The translations under genes and the position numbers were made by a program. This document shows, piece by piece, positions 26,869-36,896 of a stretch of DNA of 64,000 nt; position 1 is the first letter of the stretch, and every line of letters begins with the position of its first letter. The notes under the pieces were generated by a model. That model did not search any database and was not told the DNA's origin. It saw only the letters and a list, made by a program, of their open reading frames with translations. The DNA comes from Bacteroidota bacterium (lineage in GTDB: Bacteria > Bacteroidota > Bacteroidia > B-17B0 > Aurantibacillaceae): assembly GCA_013697245.1 (NCBI GenBank), contig JACCXH010000026.1, positions 62,001 through 126,000 of the forward strand. Reading direction: 5' to 3'.

Positions 26869-28017
26869 ATGATTAAGATAGTTACTATTATTGGCGCCAG
26901 GCCGCAGATCATTAAAGCAGCGGCTTTGAGCAGGGCAATAAAAAACAAATATGCGGGGCAGATAAAAGAAGTTATTGTTCACACGGGGCAACATTACGAT
27001 GCCAACATGAGCCAGGTTTTTTTTGATGAGTTGGGGATTCCTGCGCCTGATCATAATTTAAATGTTGGAAGTGTTGGCCACGGAAGCCAAACTGCAGCTA
27101 TGATTACCGGCATTGAAAAGATCTTAATAGAAGAAAAACCAAATGGCATTGTGTTGTATGGCGATACAAACTCAACGCTGGCAGGCGCTTTGGCAGCAAT
27201 AAAAATTCATGTACCCATCATTCATATTGAAGCCGGTTTGCGCTCTTATAACAAAGCCATGCCCGAAGAAGTTAACCGCATTATGTGCGATCATGTAAGT
27301 TCTTTTTTATTTTCGCCAACCAAAACCGGTGTAATTAATTTAATAAAAGAAGGTTTTAATGTTGGTACCATTCCACCATTTAATGCCAATAACCCAAAGG
27401 TGTATCATTGCGGTGATGTGATGTACGATAACAGTCTTTATTTTAGTGAAGTGGCGGAAAGTAAAACAACCATTCTTGATAAATTAAAACTTCAAAAGAA
27501 TAATTTTATTTTAGCCACTATTCATCGTAATAATAATACCGATGAGCCAAAGCGTTTAAATGCATTATTTAAAGCGTTAAATGATATTTCAAAAGAAAAC
27601 AAATTAGATGTGGTGTTACCGCTGCATCCAAGAACAGCAAAATTATTAGAAACAAATCTTGCTAAAGAATTAAATGTTGAAGTTAAAGCCAACACACAAT
27701 TTAAAATTACAAAGCCCGCTTCTTTTTTAGAAATGGTGGCACTTGAAAAAAATTGTATGCTGGTAATGACCGATAGTGGTGGTGTACAAAAAGAAGCTTT
27801 TTATTTTGAAAAGACCTGCGTTATACTTCGTGCTGAAACGGAATGGGTAGAGTTGGTGGAAAACGATGCTGCTATAATTGCAGATGCTAACGAAGAAAAA
27901 ATAAAAAAAGCGTTTGAAATTCTTAGCACAAAAAAAGATCTCAAATTCCCGAAGCTTTATGGTGACGGACATGCGGCAGAATTTATCTGTGGCGAACTAA
28001 TTAAATACTTACTTTAA
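26869..28017 (+). CDS. wecB: UDP-N-acetylglucosamine 2-epimerase (non-hydrolysing)
   Basis: Interconverts UDP-GlcNAc and UDP-ManNAc for surface polysaccharide synthesis. 382 residues. Family blocks: IIGARPQIIKAAALSRAI at the N-terminus, VHTGQHYDANMSQVFFDELGI, LYGDTNSTLAGALAA, IHIEAGLRSYNKAMPEEVNR, ATIHRNNNTD, LPLHPRT and VMTDSGGVQKEAFYF with the UDP-binding site. ATG start 55 bases after radC, so possibly the same transcript. The next gene begins 4 bases on and is a probable outer-membrane protein. Confidence 0.95.
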   Translation: MIKIVTIIGARPQIIKAAALSRAIKNKYAGQIKEVIVHTGQHYDANMSQVFFDELGIPAPDHNLNVGSVGHGSQTAAMITGIEKILIEEKPNGIVLYGDTNSTLAGALAAIKIHVPIIHIEAGLRSYNKAMPEEVNRIMCDHVSSFLFSPTKTGVINLIKEGFNVGTIPPFNANNPKVYHCGDVMYDNSLYFSEVAESKTTILDKLKLQKNNFILATIHRNNNTDEPKRLNALFKALNDISKENKLDVVLPLHPRTAKLLETNLAKELNVEVKANTQFKITKPASFLEMVALEKNCMLVMTDSGGVQKEAFYFEKTCVILRAETEWVELVENDAAIIADANEEKIKKAFEILSTKKDLKFPKLYGDGHAAEFICGELIKYLL

Positions 28018-28021
28018 ATAA

Positions 28022-28795
28022 TTGAAAATTAAATTAAATATTAGGTTAGTTTTTTTGGTTTTATTCTTAAGCTTATTATGTGTTGGCGCTGCCTATGGGC
28101 AAAAAACAAAAACAAAGGCAAAAACATTTTCGGTAACAAATAAAGAAAAAGAAAGCAGGGCAAAAACAACACGCACAAAATCAGGCATTATTAAACGAAA
28201 AGGATTTAATAAATACTGGATAATTGGTGTTGGTGGAAATGTAGTGGATGATGATGGAAACCCTTTTAAAAAATTGTTTAATGTGCTTCCACGCTGGAAT
28301 GTAAGGCCGTATCCAACTCGGTTAACAGTAGAGAGGGCGATGGATAAAAGTTTTAGTATTGAGGGCGCATTTAATTTTAATACTTACAAACCAAGTAAGA
28401 TCATTAATAACGAAGTAGGGCGGGCCGGAATTTTTCTTTCTCTTGATTGCAATTTAAAGAATGATTTTAATAGGATGCTAAATACCGAAGGTTGGTTTAA
28501 TCCATACATCATTTATGGTGTTGGCGCTACATACAGAACGGTGAGGACCTTACCAATAGGAGGTAATTTAAACATAGGTTTTGGTTTTAATATCTGGTTA
28601 TCGCGTGTGGTGGGTATTAATTTTCAAAGCATCGCCAAGTTTGGCGTTAGTACTCGATTTCCAAGGAGTTCTTCTAACTATTTGCAACATTCCACAGGCA
28701 TTGTAATTAAATTACAAAAAGGTGGAAAAAATCCTTTTATTAAACGAAGGTATAAGTGGATCCATAGAAGTAATATTGGAAGAGAAAGGACCTGA
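28022..28795 (+). CDS. Probable outer-membrane beta-barrel protein
   Basis: 257 residues from a TTG at 28022, 4 bases after wecB. Signal peptide (LNIRLVFLVLFLSLLCVGAAYGQ), then a very basic stretch rich in Lys and Thr (KTKTKAKTFSVTNKEKESRAKTTRTK), then alternating amphipathic strands (WIIGVGGNVVDDDGN, FSIEGAFNFNTYKPS, YIIYGVGATYRTVR, LNIGFGFNIWLSRVVGINFQ) typical of small 8-stranded outer-membrane barrels in Bacteroidota. No named family recognised. Coupling to wecB hints at a role in surface glycan export or display, but this is weak. Confidence 0.75.
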   Translation: MKIKLNIRLVFLVLFLSLLCVGAAYGQKTKTKAKTFSVTNKEKESRAKTTRTKSGIIKRKGFNKYWIIGVGGNVVDDDGNPFKKLFNVLPRWNVRPYPTRLTVERAMDKSFSIEGAFNFNTYKPSKIINNEVGRAGIFLSLDCNLKNDFNRMLNTEGWFNPYIIYGVGATYRTVRTLPIGGNLNIGFGFNIWLSRVVGINFQSIAKFGVSTRFPRSSSNYLQHSTGIVIKLQKGGKNPFIKRRYKWIHRSNIGRERT

Positions 28796-28816
28796 TAAAT
28801 TTTATTTGAGAATAAA

Positions 28817-28978
28817 CTATTTACTTACGTGAATAGTTGTTTTACCGGCAAAAGTAGAAGGTGTTAAGGAATATACTTTATCAAGTACAACCAATAAAAT
28901 ACATAGTACAATAAAGGCAATAGCTTTTTTTATGTATGTACTTTTTGTTTTATGTCTTTTTAATGCAATCTCTGTCAT
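28817..28978 (-). CDS. Short single-span membrane protein, 53 residues
   Basis: A small open frame starting ATG at 28978 and ending TAG at 28817. It begins MTEIALKRHKTKSTYIKKA, then one hydrophobic helix (IAFIVLCILLVVLDKV) and a polar tail ending THVSK-like (TTIHVSK). The positive-inside N-terminus, single membrane helix and sensible codon use make it a plausible real gene although it is short. Function unknown. It fills most of the 380-base gap between the beta-barrel gene and pnp; the remainder holds the pnp terminator. Confidence 0.5.
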   Translation of the reverse strand: MTEIALKRHKTKSTYIKKAIAFIVLCILLVVLDKVYSLTPSTFAGKTTIHVSK

Positions 28979-29095
28979 CTTATTAAACCATACGCAAATT
29001 GACCTGAAATGGTTGGGTATAAGGTTTTCAACAGTAAATCAACATCTAAAATATTTAGATGAACTCAAATTGTTAATTCAAATGTAATTTTAACA

Positions 29096-29130
29096 AAAAC
29101 CCCAATTTCATTTCTGAAATCAGGGTTTAA
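29096..29130 (-). terminator. Rho-independent terminator after pnp
   Basis: AAACCC (left) and GGGTTT (right) enclose an inner TTCA/TGAA stem; on the minus strand the right edge is followed by a T-rich run. It lies 45 bases past the pnp stop. Confidence 0.75.
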
Positions 29131-29174
29131 AATTGACGATTTTTGAATTGACAATTTACAAATCGTAAATTAGT

Positions 29175-31316
29175 TTAAGCTTCTTTCTTTTCTACCAATC
29201 CTTCCGGTTTTGGTAAAAGAACTTTACGGCTTAATTTTATTTTTTTTGTTTTAGGATCGTCACCAACATATTTTACTTCTATCACATCACCTTCTTTTAA
29301 AACACCTTCTAAAGTATCAATACGCTTCCAATCGTACTCGCTTATGTGCAATAAACCATCTTTACCCGGCATTATCTCAACAAAAGCACCGTAAGGCATT
29401 ATTGTTTTTACTTTTGCTTGATAGATATCTCCAACTTCAGGAACCGTTACAATGCCTTTAATTCTGTTTTTCGCAGCAGTAACATCTGTAAGGTTAGTTC
29501 CAAAAATTTCAACAACTCCTGTTTTATCAACTTCGGTAATTACAATGGTAGTATTGGTTGCTTTTTGCATTTCCTGAATTACTTTTCCTCCAGGTCCGAT
29601 AATAGCGCCAATAAATTCACCAGCAATAACGATTCTCTCGAAGCGTGGTGCATGTTCTTTGTAATCTGCGCGTGGTTTATCTAACGCTTTAAGCATTTCG
29701 TTCATAATGTGTAAACGTCCAACCTTAGCTTGTTCCATAGCTTTTGCCATTACTTCGTAAGGTAAACCATTTACTTTAAGATCCATTTGCACGGCAGTAA
29801 TTCCATTTACTGTACCACAAACTTTAAAATCCATATCACCTAAATGATCTTCATCACCTAAAATATCTGATAGAATAGCGTAATCACCTTTTTCATCTGT
29901 AATTAAACCCATGGCAATACCTGCAACCGGATTAGCAATTTTTACACCGGCATCCATTAAAGCTAATGTACCAGCACAAACTGTTGCCATACTTGATGAA
30001 CCATTACTTTCTAAAATATCGCTTACTATACGAATAGTGTAACCGGTATCCATTGGCACTACTTTTTTCAAAGCGCGTAAAGCTAAATTACCATGTCCAA
30101 CTTCTCTACGGCCAACACCACGGTTAGGTTTTGCTTCACCGGTACTAAAGCCTGGGAAGTTATAATGTAAAATAAAAGTTTCTTCACCGCTGTTAAAAGC
30201 ACCGTCAATTCTTAATTTATCTAATGGTGTACCTAAAGTTACAGTGGTTAAAGATTGAGTCTCACCACGTGTAAATACTGCGCTACCGTGTGGAGTAGGC
30301 AGGTAGCTAACTTCAGCCCAAATCGGACGGATGTCAGTTGTTTTACGGCCATCTAAACGTACCTTCTCATCTATCGCTAAACGACGAACAGCAACGTATT
30401 CAACTTCATGATAATATTTATTTATTAAACTTTCCTTTTCTTTTAACTCTTCAGGCGTATATTGTTTTTTAAACGCTTCTAAAGGCGCTTTAAAATTTGC
30501 TTTACGGTTATTTTTATTTGGATCTAATTTTTTAGCGGCAGCATAAACAGCATCGTAAGTTTCCTTCATTACTTTTGCTTTTAAGTCTGCATCATTTGTT
30601 TCGTGGTTGTATTCACGCTTGGTTTTTAAACCTGCTTTTACAGCAAAATCATTAATAGCTTTAATTTGAATTTTAATAGCTTCGTGTGCAAATTTAATAG
30701 CTTCCAACATTTCTGCCTCGCTAACTTCTTTCATTTCACCTTCAACCATGGCAATATCCGTAGCAGAACCTGCAACGATCATTTCTAAAGTGTTACCAAC
30801 CATTTGTGTTTTTGTTGGATTGATAACTAATTTACCATCAATTTTAGCCACACGTACTTCGCTTATTGGTCCGTTAAAAGGAATATCACTTACTGCAATT
30901 GCAGCCGAGGCAGCTAAACCTACTAATGCATCCGGTAAATTTTCTTTATCAGAAGAAATTAATGATAACATTAATTGTGTATCGGCATGATAATCTTCTG
31001 GGAATTGCGGACGTAAAGCACGGTCAACAATACGCGAAATTAAAACTTCATAATCAGATAATTTTGCTTCACGCTTAAAAAATCCTCCGGGAAATCTTCC
31101 TGTAGAGGCGTATTTTTCCTGGTAATCAACCGTTAAGGGTAAAAAATCTACCCCTTCTTTTGCATCTTTATTACTTACAATTGTAGCTAAGATCATGGTA
31201 TCGCCAAATCTTAATACTACCGATCCATCAGCCTGTTTGGCTAATTTTCCTGTTTCCAATGACATCATGCGACCATCGCCAATATCAAACGTGTGTGTTG
31301 TTCCTATTTGTGACAT
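29175..31316 (-). CDS. pnp: Polyribonucleotide nucleotidyltransferase (PNPase)
   Basis: Degrades RNA 3' to 5' with phosphate, releasing NDPs. 713 residues, normal. Order: two RNase PH domains (first with [41 protein letters not shown]... and second with RTRGETQ-like [34 protein letters not shown]), an all-alpha linker, a KH domain ([17 protein letters not shown]) and an S1 domain ([27 protein letters not shown]). Downstream of rpsO, as in many bacteria, but separated from it by a terminator. A hairpin lies in its leader. Confidence 0.97.
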   Translation of the reverse strand: MSQIGTTHTFDIGDGRMMSLETGKLAKQADGSVVLRFGDTMILATIVSNKDAKEGVDFLPLTVDYQEKYASTGRFPGGFFKREAKLSDYEVLISRIVDRALRPQFPEDYHADTQLMLSLISSDKENLPDALVGLAASAAIAVSDIPFNGPISEVRVAKIDGKLVINPTKTQMVGNTLEMIVAGSATDIAMVEGEMKEVSEAEMLEAIKFAHEAIKIQIKAINDFAVKAGLKTKREYNHETNDADLKAKVMKETYDAVYAAAKKLDPNKNNRKANFKAPLEAFKKQYTPEELKEKESLINKYYHEVEYVAVRRLAIDEKVRLDGRKTTDIRPIWAEVSYLPTPHGSAVFTRGETQSLTTVTLGTPLDKLRIDGAFNSGEETFILHYNFPGFSTGEAKPNRGVGRREVGHGNLALRALKKVVPMDTGYTIRIVSDILESNGSSSMATVCAGTLALMDAGVKIANPVAGIAMGLITDEKGDYAILSDILGDEDHLGDMDFKVCGTVNGITAVQMDLKVNGLPYEVMAKAMEQAKVGRLHIMNEMLKALDKPRADYKEHAPRFERIVIAGEFIGAIIGPGGKVIQEMQKATNTTIVITEVDKTGVVEIFGTNLTDVTAAKNRIKGIVTVPEVGDIYQAKVKTIMPYGAFVEIMPGKDGLLHISEYDWKRIDTLEGVLKEGDVIEVKYVGDDPKTKKIKLSRKVLLPKPEGLVEKKEA

Positions 31317-31332
31317 ATTTGTTTGTTTTTGT

Positions 31333-31351
31333 GTTCCGACGTTTTCGGAAC
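31333..31351 (-). promoter_or_regulatory. Stem-loop in the pnp leader
   Basis: GTTCCGA (31333-31339) and TCGGAAC (31345-31351) form a 7-bp stem with a 5-base loop, 17 bases upstream of the pnp ATG. E. coli pnp mRNA has a leader stem used for autoregulation; whether this one does the same is inference. Confidence 0.45.
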
Positions 31352-31404
31352 GGGTTTATATTTTATTTTTAAGTTTCAAAAAGATAATTCATAGAGATAC
31401 CGAA

Positions 31405-31440
31405 TAAAAAAGGCATTTCGAATGTTTCCGAAATGCCCCC
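31405..31440 (-). terminator. Terminator between rpsO and pnp
   Basis: GGCATTTCG (31412-31420) pairs with CGAAATGCC (31429-31437), followed on the minus strand by seven T. It would end rpsO transcripts or act as an attenuator for pnp. Confidence 0.85.
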
Positions 31441-31465
31441 TTTTTCATAATCCTGCTCCGTAAAA

Positions 31466-31735
31466 TTACTTACGGATATCTAATGTTTTGATGATAGCAC
31501 GGTAACGCATTAGATCGTTTTTCTTTAAATAATCTAATAACGCACGACGCTTACCTACTAAATTCAATAGAGAACGTTGTGTACCAAAATCTTTTTTATT
31601 ATTTTTTAAATGACCGGTTAAATGGTCAATACGTAACGTGAATAGCGCAATTTGCGATTCTGAGGTACCTGTGTTTTTTTCAGCTCCTCCGTGTTTTTTG
31701 AAAATGTCTTTCTTTACTTGTGATGTTAAATACAT
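31466..31735 (-). CDS. rpsO: 30S ribosomal protein S15
   Basis: Primary binder of the central domain of 16S rRNA. 89 residues, canonical length. Family signature from residue 30 on: TLRIDHLTGHLKNNKKDFGTQRSLLNLVGKRRALLDYLKKND. Start ATG at 31735, preceded by a strong -33/-7 promoter. Monocistronic, followed by a terminator and then pnp, the conserved order in many bacteria. Confidence 0.97.
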   Translation of the reverse strand: MYLTSQVKKDIFKKHGGAEKNTGTSESQIALFTLRIDHLTGHLKNNKKDFGTQRSLLNLVGKRRALLDYLKKNDLMRYRAIIKTLDIRK

Positions 31736-31755
31736 TGTAATTTTTTTTAAGGATA

Positions 31756-31787
31756 CAAAGATAGCATTATTTAAAGAAGTCCAAAAA
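31756..31787 (-). promoter_or_regulatory. rpsO promoter (-33 TTTG, -7 TATCTTTG)
   Basis: On the minus strand TTTTTG then, after 18 bases, TATCTTTG, which matches the Bacteroidota TTTG/TAnnTTTG consensus. It lies 20 bases upstream of the rpsO ATG. Confidence 0.65.
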
Positions 31788-31795
31788 TTATTTGC

Positions 31796-33976
31796 TTAAT
31801 TCTTCACTATTTTAGACACTTTTATGGTCTTTTCGCCTTCTTTTACATAAATAAGATAAATTCCATTAGCTTCATTTTTCAGATCAATTACACTGTTTTC
31901 AACTGTAAGTGCTTGTTTTTTAACCAAAACGCCTAAGCCGGAGTACACCTCAATAATAGTGCTTCCGTCCATACCCATAATATCTACATTAAATGTACCG
32001 TTTGTTGGGTTTGGGAAAATATTGATGTTACTGTTTGAAAGTGAATTTTGCTCAATACCTGCACATACAGCCACAGTTACTAATGTAGATGAGGTACAGC
32101 CATTAACAGGATTTGTAACATAGATCGTGTAAGTACCTGCAAGGTTTACAACTGTCATGGATGAGGTAAATGATGAAATAGTGGCTGTTGGAGGCACTGT
32201 CCAAGAATAAGTAAAACCTGTGGTTGTGCCAGTAACTATAGGAAAAATACTTGCAGTTGGCGCTGGACAATTAATATTAAATGGTGCTGGTGAGCTTACC
32301 TGTGGATAAAAAACGTTGTTTCCCACAGTTTTTGTGGCCATAGCAGTGCAACCGTTGTTCAGATCTTTGGCAATTAGTGTATAGGTTCCGGGTGTATAGG
32401 CAATATATGTAGTTGAATTTGATAGAGATGTCTGGGGCACAGGGCCGTACCATGCAGATCCAATAACCGGGAGAGTTGGAAAGAAGGTTGCAGGAACATT
32501 GCTAATGCTTGAACTAGTTAAATTGATTGATGGAGTGTTACAGGTTAAAAACCCAAGCCCCGAGGTAATAGACGCTGTTGGTGCAAAAATATTTTGATAA
32601 AAAGTGGTTACAGTTGAGCTAGTACAAGAATTTGAAGTACTTGTAACTGTTAATGAGTAATTTCCAATCACAGTGCCACTTGGTATAGTATTAATAATAA
32701 CCGAACTACCGTTTGAATTGCTGGGACCGGGATATGACCAAAAATAATTCACATTTGAGTTGGATGTAATAGCCTGAACCGTTACTGTAGGAATATCACA
32801 GCTCAATGTTTTTGTTAAGACACTAATACTAAGAGTTGGCGCTAATGTATTTTGAATGACAGAAATAGGAATTTTGGTTTCGCAATTGTTTGTAATATCA
32901 TGAACAACCACGGTATATTGTCCAGGGTTATTTGCGCTGTATGTTGCTGATGCACCTAAAGAATAGCTTCCAAAAAAAGTAGGCGGTAAAACAGTGTATG
33001 ATACAGGTCCACCAGGAACAGGCATAGTAGTTACATTCGATATATTGATTGTAGTTAAGCTGGTTGTACCACAACCAATTGTAAATTGTTGCGGACTGGT
33101 AATAGAATAAGTTGGAAAACCATTTGTAGAGGTAACCGTTATAGTTTTGCATGTGCTGCAACCATTAATATTATTTGTCAAGCAATAGGTATAAGTTCCG
33201 GGGCCGCTTGTGTTGTAAATTGAAATAGTGCCACCACTAAAAGCTGCTCCTGTTGAGTAAGGAGAAAGATATGAATGAGTAATATTGGTCAATGAATTTG
33301 TTGTAACACCTGTAAATGTAGCTGGGCCTCCAGCACAGGTAATATTTTGTGAAAGTGGAGTAACGGTTGAAGTTGGGGCAGTGATGTTTTGAGTCACAAT
33401 AAATGTTTGCGTCGATGTGCAGCCTGATGGGTTGCTAGCTGTTACAGTCCAGTTACCTAGGTTCAATGAATTAAAACTTCCTATTGAACCATTTTGTGGG
33501 GTTGATACGCCATTTGTCCATGTATAATTGTAAGTTGCTGGATTTAAATTTATTGTAACTGTTGGTTGTGCGCAAGTAACTACAAAATTCATTGAGTTAG
33601 GCACAAAATTAAAAACAACTTGTGCCGGTTGCGGATTAATGCTAAAACTGGTAGTTGTAGAACAACCTCCAGTAGCAGTTATCGTGGCGGAATATAATCC
33701 AGAAGCTATACCACCGCTGGCTGCTGTTTGCGTTGCACTGAATACTCCATTCGGTATTGGCGACCACGTGATAGTATAATTAGGTACGGGTGTCGCTGGA
33801 GTAAAAGTAAGACCAAGATCGAATGCGTTGGCTGTATTTGTACAGGTGGATTGCGTAGTTGTTGGAACAGCGCTCGGTTGCGAACACGCTATTGTGTGTA
33901 AATAAGCGGATGAGGTTTGCGCATTTACTGATATAGAAAATATAAAAGCAATTAAAAAAGGTAATAGTTTTTTCAT
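31796..33976 (-). CDS. T9SS type A cargo protein with HYR/PKD-like beta repeats
   Basis: 726 residues from the ATG at 33976 (signal peptide MKKLLPFLIAFIFSISVNAQ). The body is Thr/Ser/Asn-rich, made of about seven imperfect immunoglobulin-like beta modules of 85-100 residues, with phrases such as GTYTYCLTNNINGCSTCK, PGQYTVVVHDITNNCETK and GTYTLIAKDLNNGCTAM. These look like adhesin modules of Bacteroidota. The end is a type A sorting domain (INIFPNPTNGTFNVDIMG to GIYLIYVKEGEKTIKVSKIVKN). Its tail is nearly the same as that of the next minus-strand protein. An ATG at 33997 is less likely. Confidence 0.88.
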   Translation of the reverse strand: MKKLLPFLIAFIFSISVNAQTSSAYLHTIACSQPSAVPTTTQSTCTNTANAFDLGLTFTPATPVPNYTITWSPIPNGVFSATQTAASGGIASGLYSATITATGGCSTTTSFSINPQPAQVVFNFVPNSMNFVVTCAQPTVTINLNPATYNYTWTNGVSTPQNGSIGSFNSLNLGNWTVTASNPSGCTSTQTFIVTQNITAPTSTVTPLSQNITCAGGPATFTGVTTNSLTNITHSYLSPYSTGAAFSGGTISIYNTSGPGTYTYCLTNNINGCSTCKTITVTSTNGFPTYSITSPQQFTIGCGTTSLTTINISNVTTMPVPGGPVSYTVLPPTFFGSYSLGASATYSANNPGQYTVVVHDITNNCETKIPISVIQNTLAPTLSISVLTKTLSCDIPTVTVQAITSNSNVNYFWSYPGPSNSNGSSVIINTIPSGTVIGNYSLTVTSTSNSCTSSTVTTFYQNIFAPTASITSGLGFLTCNTPSINLTSSSISNVPATFFPTLPVIGSAWYGPVPQTSLSNSTTYIAYTPGTYTLIAKDLNNGCTAMATKTVGNNVFYPQVSSPAPFNINCPAPTASIFPIVTGTTTGFTYSWTVPPTATISSFTSSMTVVNLAGTYTIYVTNPVNGCTSSTLVTVAVCAGIEQNSLSNSNINIFPNPTNGTFNVDIMGMDGSTIIEVYSGLGVLVKKQALTVENSVIDLKNEANGIYLIYVKEGEKTIKVSKIVKN

Positions 33977-33994
33977 AAGGATTTTTTTGTGCAT

Positions 33995-34002
33995 CAAATA
34001 TA
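33995..34002 (-). promoter_or_regulatory. -7 promoter element
   Basis: TATATTTG on the minus strand, a perfect TAnnTTTG, 18 bases upstream of the ATG at 33976. A TTTG lies 24 bases further up, somewhat far for a -33 box. Confidence 0.5.
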
Positions 34003-34087
34003 ACTATTAAACGAATTGTATTTTGTCAAATTTGGCCACTGTACAGTATGGAGGGATGCTTTGACTGTTCTGCTTTATATCCGGCAT

Positions 34088-34121
34088 AAAAAAGCCCTTA
34101 CTTTTTTTGTAAGGGCTTTTA
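34088..34121 (-). terminator. Terminator between the two T9SS cargo genes
   Basis: AAAAGCCCTTAC faces GTAAGGGCTTTT across a T-rich loop; on the minus strand a T run follows. It ends the 34140-36716 gene. Confidence 0.85.
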
Positions 34122-34139
34122 AAAGATATTTATTTTAAA

Positions 34140-36716
34140 TTAGTGTTTTACAACCTTAGAAATATGAATTGTTTTATTATTCTCTGTTACATAAATAAGA
34201 TAAACACCATTTGCCTGATCATTTAAATTTATTTCATTTTTTCCTGAATCTATCTTTTTGGCCTTCACTTTTTCACCAATAATAGTATAGATCTCGATGC
34301 TGAGTGGACCAGTTGAATTAGTTATATCTAACATGAATACACCGTTAGTTGGGTTTGGGAAAATACTTATTAAAGCAGAAGAGCCGTTGTTTTCGTGAAT
34401 ACCAACACAAGCATTAACAATTTGGCTCACATTAAATGTATGCGAACAACCTACAGAGTTTGTTCCAACAACAGTATAAGTTATTGACGCAGTTGGTGAG
34501 AGAACAGTTGAGATCGTACTTGTTACTGAAGTAGCAGTAAAATTAGCAGGCGCGCCACTTGAAAGTAAAGTATAATTAATAGCTCCAACCGCAGTTAAAG
34601 TGGTTGACTCTCCTTTACAAATTGCCGGCGGACTTGATGAAGCAGATACTGTTGGGTTAGGATTTACCGCTAAGCTAAGACTTTGTGTGCCTACACAACC
34701 AAGCGAATTGGTTCCTGCAATAGAATAGCTGGTTGCAACCGAAGGCGAAACAATTATGTTTATCCCGTTCGATCCTGTACTCCATGTATAAGTATTGGCG
34801 CCACTTGCCGAAAGGTTAGCGGAGTTGCCAATACAAATTGCAGTTGGACTGTTAATGGTTATTGTTGGTGCGTTCATGGCTATTGCAACTGTACCGGTTC
34901 CATTACAACCAAGGGTGTTTGTTCCAACAACACTATAAGTAGTGGCAACCGTAGGGTTAACAGTAGTTACGGTTGTTGTAGCAGCATTGCTCCATGTGTA
35001 TGTAATCGCACCTCCGGCGGTTAAATTAACTGCGCCGCCCGGACAAACTGTACTTAAACTTGAAACGGCCGTAACAGTAGGTGATGGATTTACTGCTAAT
35101 GAAATAGAAGTATTTGCCAAACAACTCACACTATTTGTTCCAATAACAGAATAGGTGGTTGCAACAGTTGGAGAAACACTAATAGTTGGAGAAATTGATC
35201 CCGTACTCCAGGTATATGTATTGGCGCCAATACCAGTAAGTGTTATGGATGCACCATCACAAACTACCGACGAGGGACTTGTAGCACTAATGGTTGTTGT
35301 TTGAGCGAAAATTCCTTCAATGTCAAAATAACCTAAATTTTGAACTAAATTACTAATAAAGCCTCCACCAATAATTGAAGTATAATAAATTGTGGTTGGT
35401 ACAAAAGCCGCTGGTGAAGCAGCTAGTGGGAAATATCCTGTAACACTATTTTGTGGTTGTGCTAATCCTAGATAATAAGTGCCCGGTAATAATGTTTGAG
35501 GTGCAAGTGTAAAGGTTTGAGGCAAACCATACATTGGTGTTGTTATGGTAATGGTATTTGTAGTTGCTTGTATAACCCCGCCGGAGTTCATAAGCACACA
35601 ATACACGCCGTTACCCGCGTTTTGCGGAGTATTGCCAATAGTAACACTTATAGCATTTAAAGTTGCTGTAATTGGATTTACAAACCTAGTGGCAATGATA
35701 CCAGACGCGGTATTAAAACCAACCGAACTTGAGAATATCTGGCTTGGCTGTATCTGTGCCCATACATTACAGGTAACACTTTGTGTATAAATGGACGCGT
35801 TATTTAAATTATTTTGATCAGGCAAAGTAGAAACATTAATTGAATTTAATCCACCGGCAGTGGGTGTATAGGCTGCAAAAGCAATTGTTGTACTTGCGCC
35901 TGCAGCGAGTGATGATATATTTACTGTATTACTAAATGTATTGGCGCCGGTAACACTCATTGTAACAGTAATGTTTGATAAAGGCCCGCTACTAGCATTT
36001 TTAATAACAGAGTTTACTGTACATGGCGAATTAAAACTACCCGGTAGTTTACCCGGCGCAATAATTCCAACAACTTGTACATCGTTTGTTGCAGAATTAA
36101 CTGCGCCAAAAATAAAACATGGCCTGAAATTAGTATTACCTAAAATAGTTGGAGCAGGAGCAATTGTTGCAGATGCACTTGCACCACCTACCGGCATAGT
36201 ATTATCTGCCGCATAGGTTGCAAAACCTGCACTGTATGGTCCGGCACAAGCCCAATCATAAGCTACATAAATTCCACCACCTGTATAAGTAAATGTTGGC
36301 GCTAAAGCTAAGTTAATGGATGTACTTCCGGCAGAAACCGGAATGGTCATGTTACCGCTATAGGCATTTGACATGCCTGTAATAGCGGTAGCCCAAGATG
36401 TACCTTTTAAATAACTTACATCACTGGTGTTTTGAAGATAAACTGTCATACTACCGGTGACAGCTGCACCGGTTACACCTGTGGTTAATGTAAAACCAAG
36501 TGATGAAACGTTGGTGCCTGTTACTAAAGACGATAACTCAGAAGCAGTAACTAAAAAACAACCCCTCAAAAAAGCGTGCGAAGAGTTTCCGTTAGGCGCT
36601 CTTGATTGCGTTGTTGCTCCATTGCCAACAGGCGCAATAATGGAAAGATTTGCCTGACTAAAAACTGAGCTCAGACTTATAACGAATGCAAATAAGAACA
36701 GGTAATTTTTTTTCAT
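34140..36716 (-). CDS. T9SS type A cargo protein with Ig-like repeats
   Basis: 858 residues. Signal peptide MKKNYLFLFAFVISLSSVFSQ. The first 420 residues hold FLRGCFLV, GTSWATAITGMSNAY and GGGIYVAYDWACAG, a beta domain seen in Bacteroidota secreted proteins with CARDB-like segments after it (NNLNNASIYTQSVTC). Then four Ig-like repeats of about 75 residues with GANTYTWSTGS and VATTYSVIGTNSVSC. The tail is a type A sorting domain (ISIFPNPTNGVFMLDITN to YLIYVTENNKTIHISKVVKH). Probably a surface-attached adhesin or stalk protein; no enzymatic domain seen. Confidence 0.88.
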   Translation of the reverse strand: MKKNYLFLFAFVISLSSVFSQANLSIIAPVGNGATTQSRAPNGNSSHAFLRGCFLVTASELSSLVTGTNVSSLGFTLTTGVTGAAVTGSMTVYLQNTSDVSYLKGTSWATAITGMSNAYSGNMTIPVSAGSTSINLALAPTFTYTGGGIYVAYDWACAGPYSAGFATYAADNTMPVGGASASATIAPAPTILGNTNFRPCFIFGAVNSATNDVQVVGIIAPGKLPGSFNSPCTVNSVIKNASSGPLSNITVTMSVTGANTFSNTVNISSLAAGASTTIAFAAYTPTAGGLNSINVSTLPDQNNLNNASIYTQSVTCNVWAQIQPSQIFSSSVGFNTASGIIATRFVNPITATLNAISVTIGNTPQNAGNGVYCVLMNSGGVIQATTNTITITTPMYGLPQTFTLAPQTLLPGTYYLGLAQPQNSVTGYFPLAASPAAFVPTTIYYTSIIGGGFISNLVQNLGYFDIEGIFAQTTTISATSPSSVVCDGASITLTGIGANTYTWSTGSISPTISVSPTVATTYSVIGTNSVSCLANTSISLAVNPSPTVTAVSSLSTVCPGGAVNLTAGGAITYTWSNAATTTVTTVNPTVATTYSVVGTNTLGCNGTGTVAIAMNAPTITINSPTAICIGNSANLSASGANTYTWSTGSNGINIIVSPSVATSYSIAGTNSLGCVGTQSLSLAVNPNPTVSASSSPPAICKGESTTLTAVGAINYTLLSSGAPANFTATSVTSTISTVLSPTASITYTVVGTNSVGCSHTFNVSQIVNACVGIHENNGSSALISIFPNPTNGVFMLDITNSTGPLSIEIYTIIGEKVKAKKIDSGKNEINLNDQANGVYLIYVTENNKTIHISKVVKH

Positions 36717-36845
36717 GTTTTATGATTTTATACATAAATATATAAAAATTTTTTACTCGTCTAACGTTTTTAACGTTTAGGCGAAAACAACCTACAACGA
36801 TACAGGTAAGCAATAATAAGACATTGGCGCATGCTTAATAAATAA

Positions 36846-36875
36846 AAAAAGGCTTCCGAAAACGAAAACCTTTAA
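36846..36875 (-). terminator. Weak terminator after fsa
   Basis: AAAGG and CCTTT with partial inner pairing, followed on the minus strand by seven T. Stem is short, but the position 22 bases past the fsa stop fits. Confidence 0.55.
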
Positions 36876-36896
36876 TTTTAATAAAGTATAGTAATA

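Noticed and set aside
34683-35024. A 113-residue plus-strand frame full of Cys and Thr
   Set aside because: It is the antisense shadow of the Ig-like repeats of the T9SS cargo gene on the minus strand; the repeated GTTACT-type codons create the open frame. No start context.
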